Shown one piece after another: positions 4,075-5,738 of a stretch of 5,738 bases of DNA. This DNA is from Chloroflexia bacterium (GTDB lineage: Bacteria; Chloroflexota; Chloroflexia; Thermomicrobiales; UBA6265). The stretch lies in NCBI GenBank assembly GCA_013698305.1, contig JACCVC010000142.1:1-5738 (forward strand), given 5' to 3'. How positions within the stretch are numbered: position 1 is the first letter of the stretch; the number at the start of each line of letters is the position of its first letter. The notes below the pieces were generated by a model. That model was not told the DNA's origin. It searched no databases and saw only the letters and a program-made list of their open reading frames with translations. A program made the position numbers and the translations under genes.

Positions 4075-5738
4075 ATGCATTCACCTTCGGCCCTTCGGGA
4101 TTGGCTCTTTCGGGTGGTCACGGTCGTAGCGATCTTGCTCGTTGCGATCGTATCGGCGTTCGCCGTGACCGACCATGTCGATGCCCAGAGCGGGGTCGAG
4201 TGGGATCAGTACGATGTGACGATAGACGTGCGGTCGGATGGATCGCTGCATGTTGTCGAGGAGCAGTGGGTCGACTTCAGCGGCGCGTTCTCGACCGGCT
4301 TCGCCGACATTCCGCTCAACCGGATCGAGGAGATCGCCAACCTGTCGGTGCTGATCGGCAGCAGCCCCGAGACGGCGGAACCCGCAGAGTACGTTCCCTC
4401 ATCTGCGTACGACAGGGAGCCAGGGACGTTTACCTATGGTGCCAGCGCCTCGGCCTTAAACCTGGACTACGCCTTCGAGCCCACTTCCGGCGCCGAGAGC
4501 CGATATATCCGGCTGGAGTACGACGTGTTCGGGGCGTTGCGGGTCTACCCCGATCTCGAACCCGCCAACCAGCAGCTCTGGTGGACCGCTATCGCCAGCG
4601 ACGTTACCGAGATCGCTCCAGTCAACGCATCGACCGTGACGGTGACGCTACCGGAAGAGGTCCCCCAGGACCAGATCGTGTCCGCCCCTGACGGCGTTGA
4701 GGTGGAGGGAGCGACCTACACCTGGGAGCGAACGTCACTGGGAGCCGGCGATAGCTTCGAGGTCCGGCTCCAGTTCCCTCCGATCACTGACGCGACGGTG
4801 CCTTCCTGGCAGCAGCGGAATGACCAGGTACGCGAGCAGCAACTGGAGCAAGACGAACGATCTGCTGTTGCTGGCACCGTTTACTTCGCGGCGGGGCTGC
4901 TGGTGCTTGTTGTTGGTGGTCTCGGTTTCTCCCTGGCCTGGTATACGAGAGGGCGCGATCCGCATGTGGGGGTGGTGGCCGAGTATATGGCCGATCCACC
5001 CGACGATCTCTCACCAGGCGCGGTAGGCGCCCTGGTGGACGAGCAGGTGCAGGTTCACGATGTGCTTGCGACGGCGCTCGACCTCGCCCGGCGGGGCGTG
5101 ATCAAAATCAACGAATCGGGCAACGAAGGAGGCATGTTCGGGCTTGGCGCGCACTATACGCACGAATTCGAACTGCTCGATCCTGACAAGCCCACGCGCC
5201 CGTTTGAAGACAGGTTGCTGGACGCAATCTTCGGCTTGAATGGCAAGGTGGGTCAAAAGGTATCCATGGGCGCGTTCCGGGAGAGCTACGCGACCCAGGC
5301 GGACGCCATCGCGGAGGGGTACCACACCGAGCTTGTCGAACATGACTACTTCCCCGAGTCGCCGCATGTGACCCGCCAGCGCTGGGCTACGATAGCGGTG
5401 GTGTTCGTGGTTGCTATCGTCGGGCTGGCGCTGCTGGTGGTGACGACGACTGACTTCACCAGTGGCTGGATCGCGTTCCCGATTGTTGCGGCGGTATTGG
5501 TTGGGCTGTACGCGGGAGTCCTGGCGAGCCGAATGCCGACCAGGACGCGCGAGGGGGCGGAGGCTTCGGCCAAATGGAAAGCGTTCCGAACCTATCTTGC
5601 AGACATCGACGAGCGGGAAAACCTGACCGAAGCAAAGGAGATCTTCGAGCGATACCTGCCGTACGCGGTCGCCTTTGGGCTCGAGAAGTCGTTCGTGCAG
5701 AAGTTCTCAGCGGCGCAAACGCCGATGCCCGAGTGGTT
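4075..5738 (+). CDS. DUF2207-family membrane protein, cut by the right edge
   Basis: At least 554 codons from ATG with no stop before the window ends. Layout: an N-terminal hydrophobic segment (12-31) that is a signal peptide or anchor, with a possible cleavage after VDA (35-37); an extracytoplasmic beta-rich domain (about 40-240) beginning VEWDQYDVTIDVRSDGSLHV, as in DUF2207 N-domains; a membrane segment (266-289); the conserved W-Y-x-RGRDP junction (289-295) with E303-Y304 and DDLSPGAVGAL (310-320); a cytoplasmic domain with a winged-helix-like ALDLARRGVIKI stretch (334-345); two more membrane segments (438-457, 465-485); and a cytoplasmic KAFRTYLADI...ERYLPYAVAFGLEKSFVQKF block (502-544), also typical. 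The family's function is not known. The ribosome site is weak (AGAG about 10 nt upstream), but an in-frame stop at 4057 leaves no earlier start. It is divergent from the Fur/Zur gene, with no evident functional link. Confidence 0.9.
   Translation, partial: MHSPSALRDWLFRVVTVVAILLVAIVSAFAVTDHVDAQSGVEWDQYDVTIDVRSDGSLHVVEEQWVDFSGAFSTGFADIPLNRIEEIANLSVLIGSSPETAEPAEYVPSSAYDREPGTFTYGASASALNLDYAFEPTSGAESRYIRLEYDVFGALRVYPDLEPANQQLWWTAIASDVTEIAPVNASTVTVTLPEEVPQDQIVSAPDGVEVEGATYTWERTSLGAGDSFEVRLQFPPITDATVPSWQQRNDQVREQQLEQDERSAVAGTVYFAAGLLVLVVGGLGFSLAWYTRGRDPHVGVVAEYMADPPDDLSPGAVGALVDEQVQVHDVLATALDLARRGVIKINESGNEGGMFGLGAHYTHEFELLDPDKPTRPFEDRLLDAIFGLNGKVGQKVSMGAFRESYATQADAIAEGYHTELVEHDYFPESPHVTRQRWATIAVVFVVAIVGLALLVVTTTDFTSGWIAFPIVAAVLVGLYAGVLASRMPTRTREGAEASAKWKAFRTYLADIDERENLTEAKEIFERYLPYAVAFGLEKSFVQKFSAAQTPMPEW

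Noticed and set aside
3883..4080. 66-residue N-terminal extension of the Fur/Zur protein from an ATG at 4080
   Set aside because: A perfect AGGAGG sits 6 nt before the GTG at 3882, the resulting length is normal for the family, and the extension resembles no Fur protein. It would also overlap the divergent DUF2207 start.
4101..4691. 196-codon open frame on the plus strand
   Set aside because: It is Arg-rich and out of frame with the DUF2207 gene, which has clear family motifs over the same bases; it is a shadow.

Overview
The window is GC-rich bacterial DNA, dense with genes. It carries a class III aminotransferase tail, a metal ABC transporter pair, a Fur/Zur-family repressor and a DUF2207 membrane protein. 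The protein style (DUF2207, GTG starts on three of the genes, strong AGGAG ribosome sites) fits Chloroflexota, perhaps near Thermomicrobiales or Sphaerobacter. That placement is only an impression from sequence style; nothing here proves the taxon.

Layout. Positions 2-211 (+) hold the last 69 codons of a class III aminotransferase, followed by a very strong 15-bp hairpin (227-271). The middle of the window is read on the minus strand. In transcription order it holds a Fur/Zur-family regulator (3882-3406), a long gap with no convincing gene (3405 down to 2942), a metal-type ABC ATPase (2839-2027), its ABC-3 permease (2030-1125, overlapping the ATPase stop by 4 nt), and a ferritin-like helical protein (1002-406). 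Divergent from the regulator, a DUF2207 membrane protein starts at 4075 (+) and runs off the right edge.

How it fits together. The likely theme is uptake of zinc, or possibly manganese, under a Fur-family repressor. The best regulatory signal is a 7-1-7 inverted repeat (2926-2940) that overlaps a perfect -35 box (TTGACA) 17 nt from a weak -10, upstream of the ATPase gene. This is the Fur-family box architecture and sits where a repressor would block RNA polymerase. No substrate-binding protein gene is visible next to the ATPase and permease, so it must lie elsewhere or be missing. The ferritin-like protein downstream is on the same strand but 122 nt away with its own good ribosome site, and it lacks the usual diiron ligands, so a metal role is not established. 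The DUF2207 gene probably has no direct link to metal uptake.

I see no mobile element, CRISPR array, tRNA or rRNA, and no clearly new multi-gene system. The observations most worth checking are the candidate Zur operator, the transporter without its binding protein, the metal-ligand-poor ferritin-like protein and the perfect hairpin after the aminotransferase.
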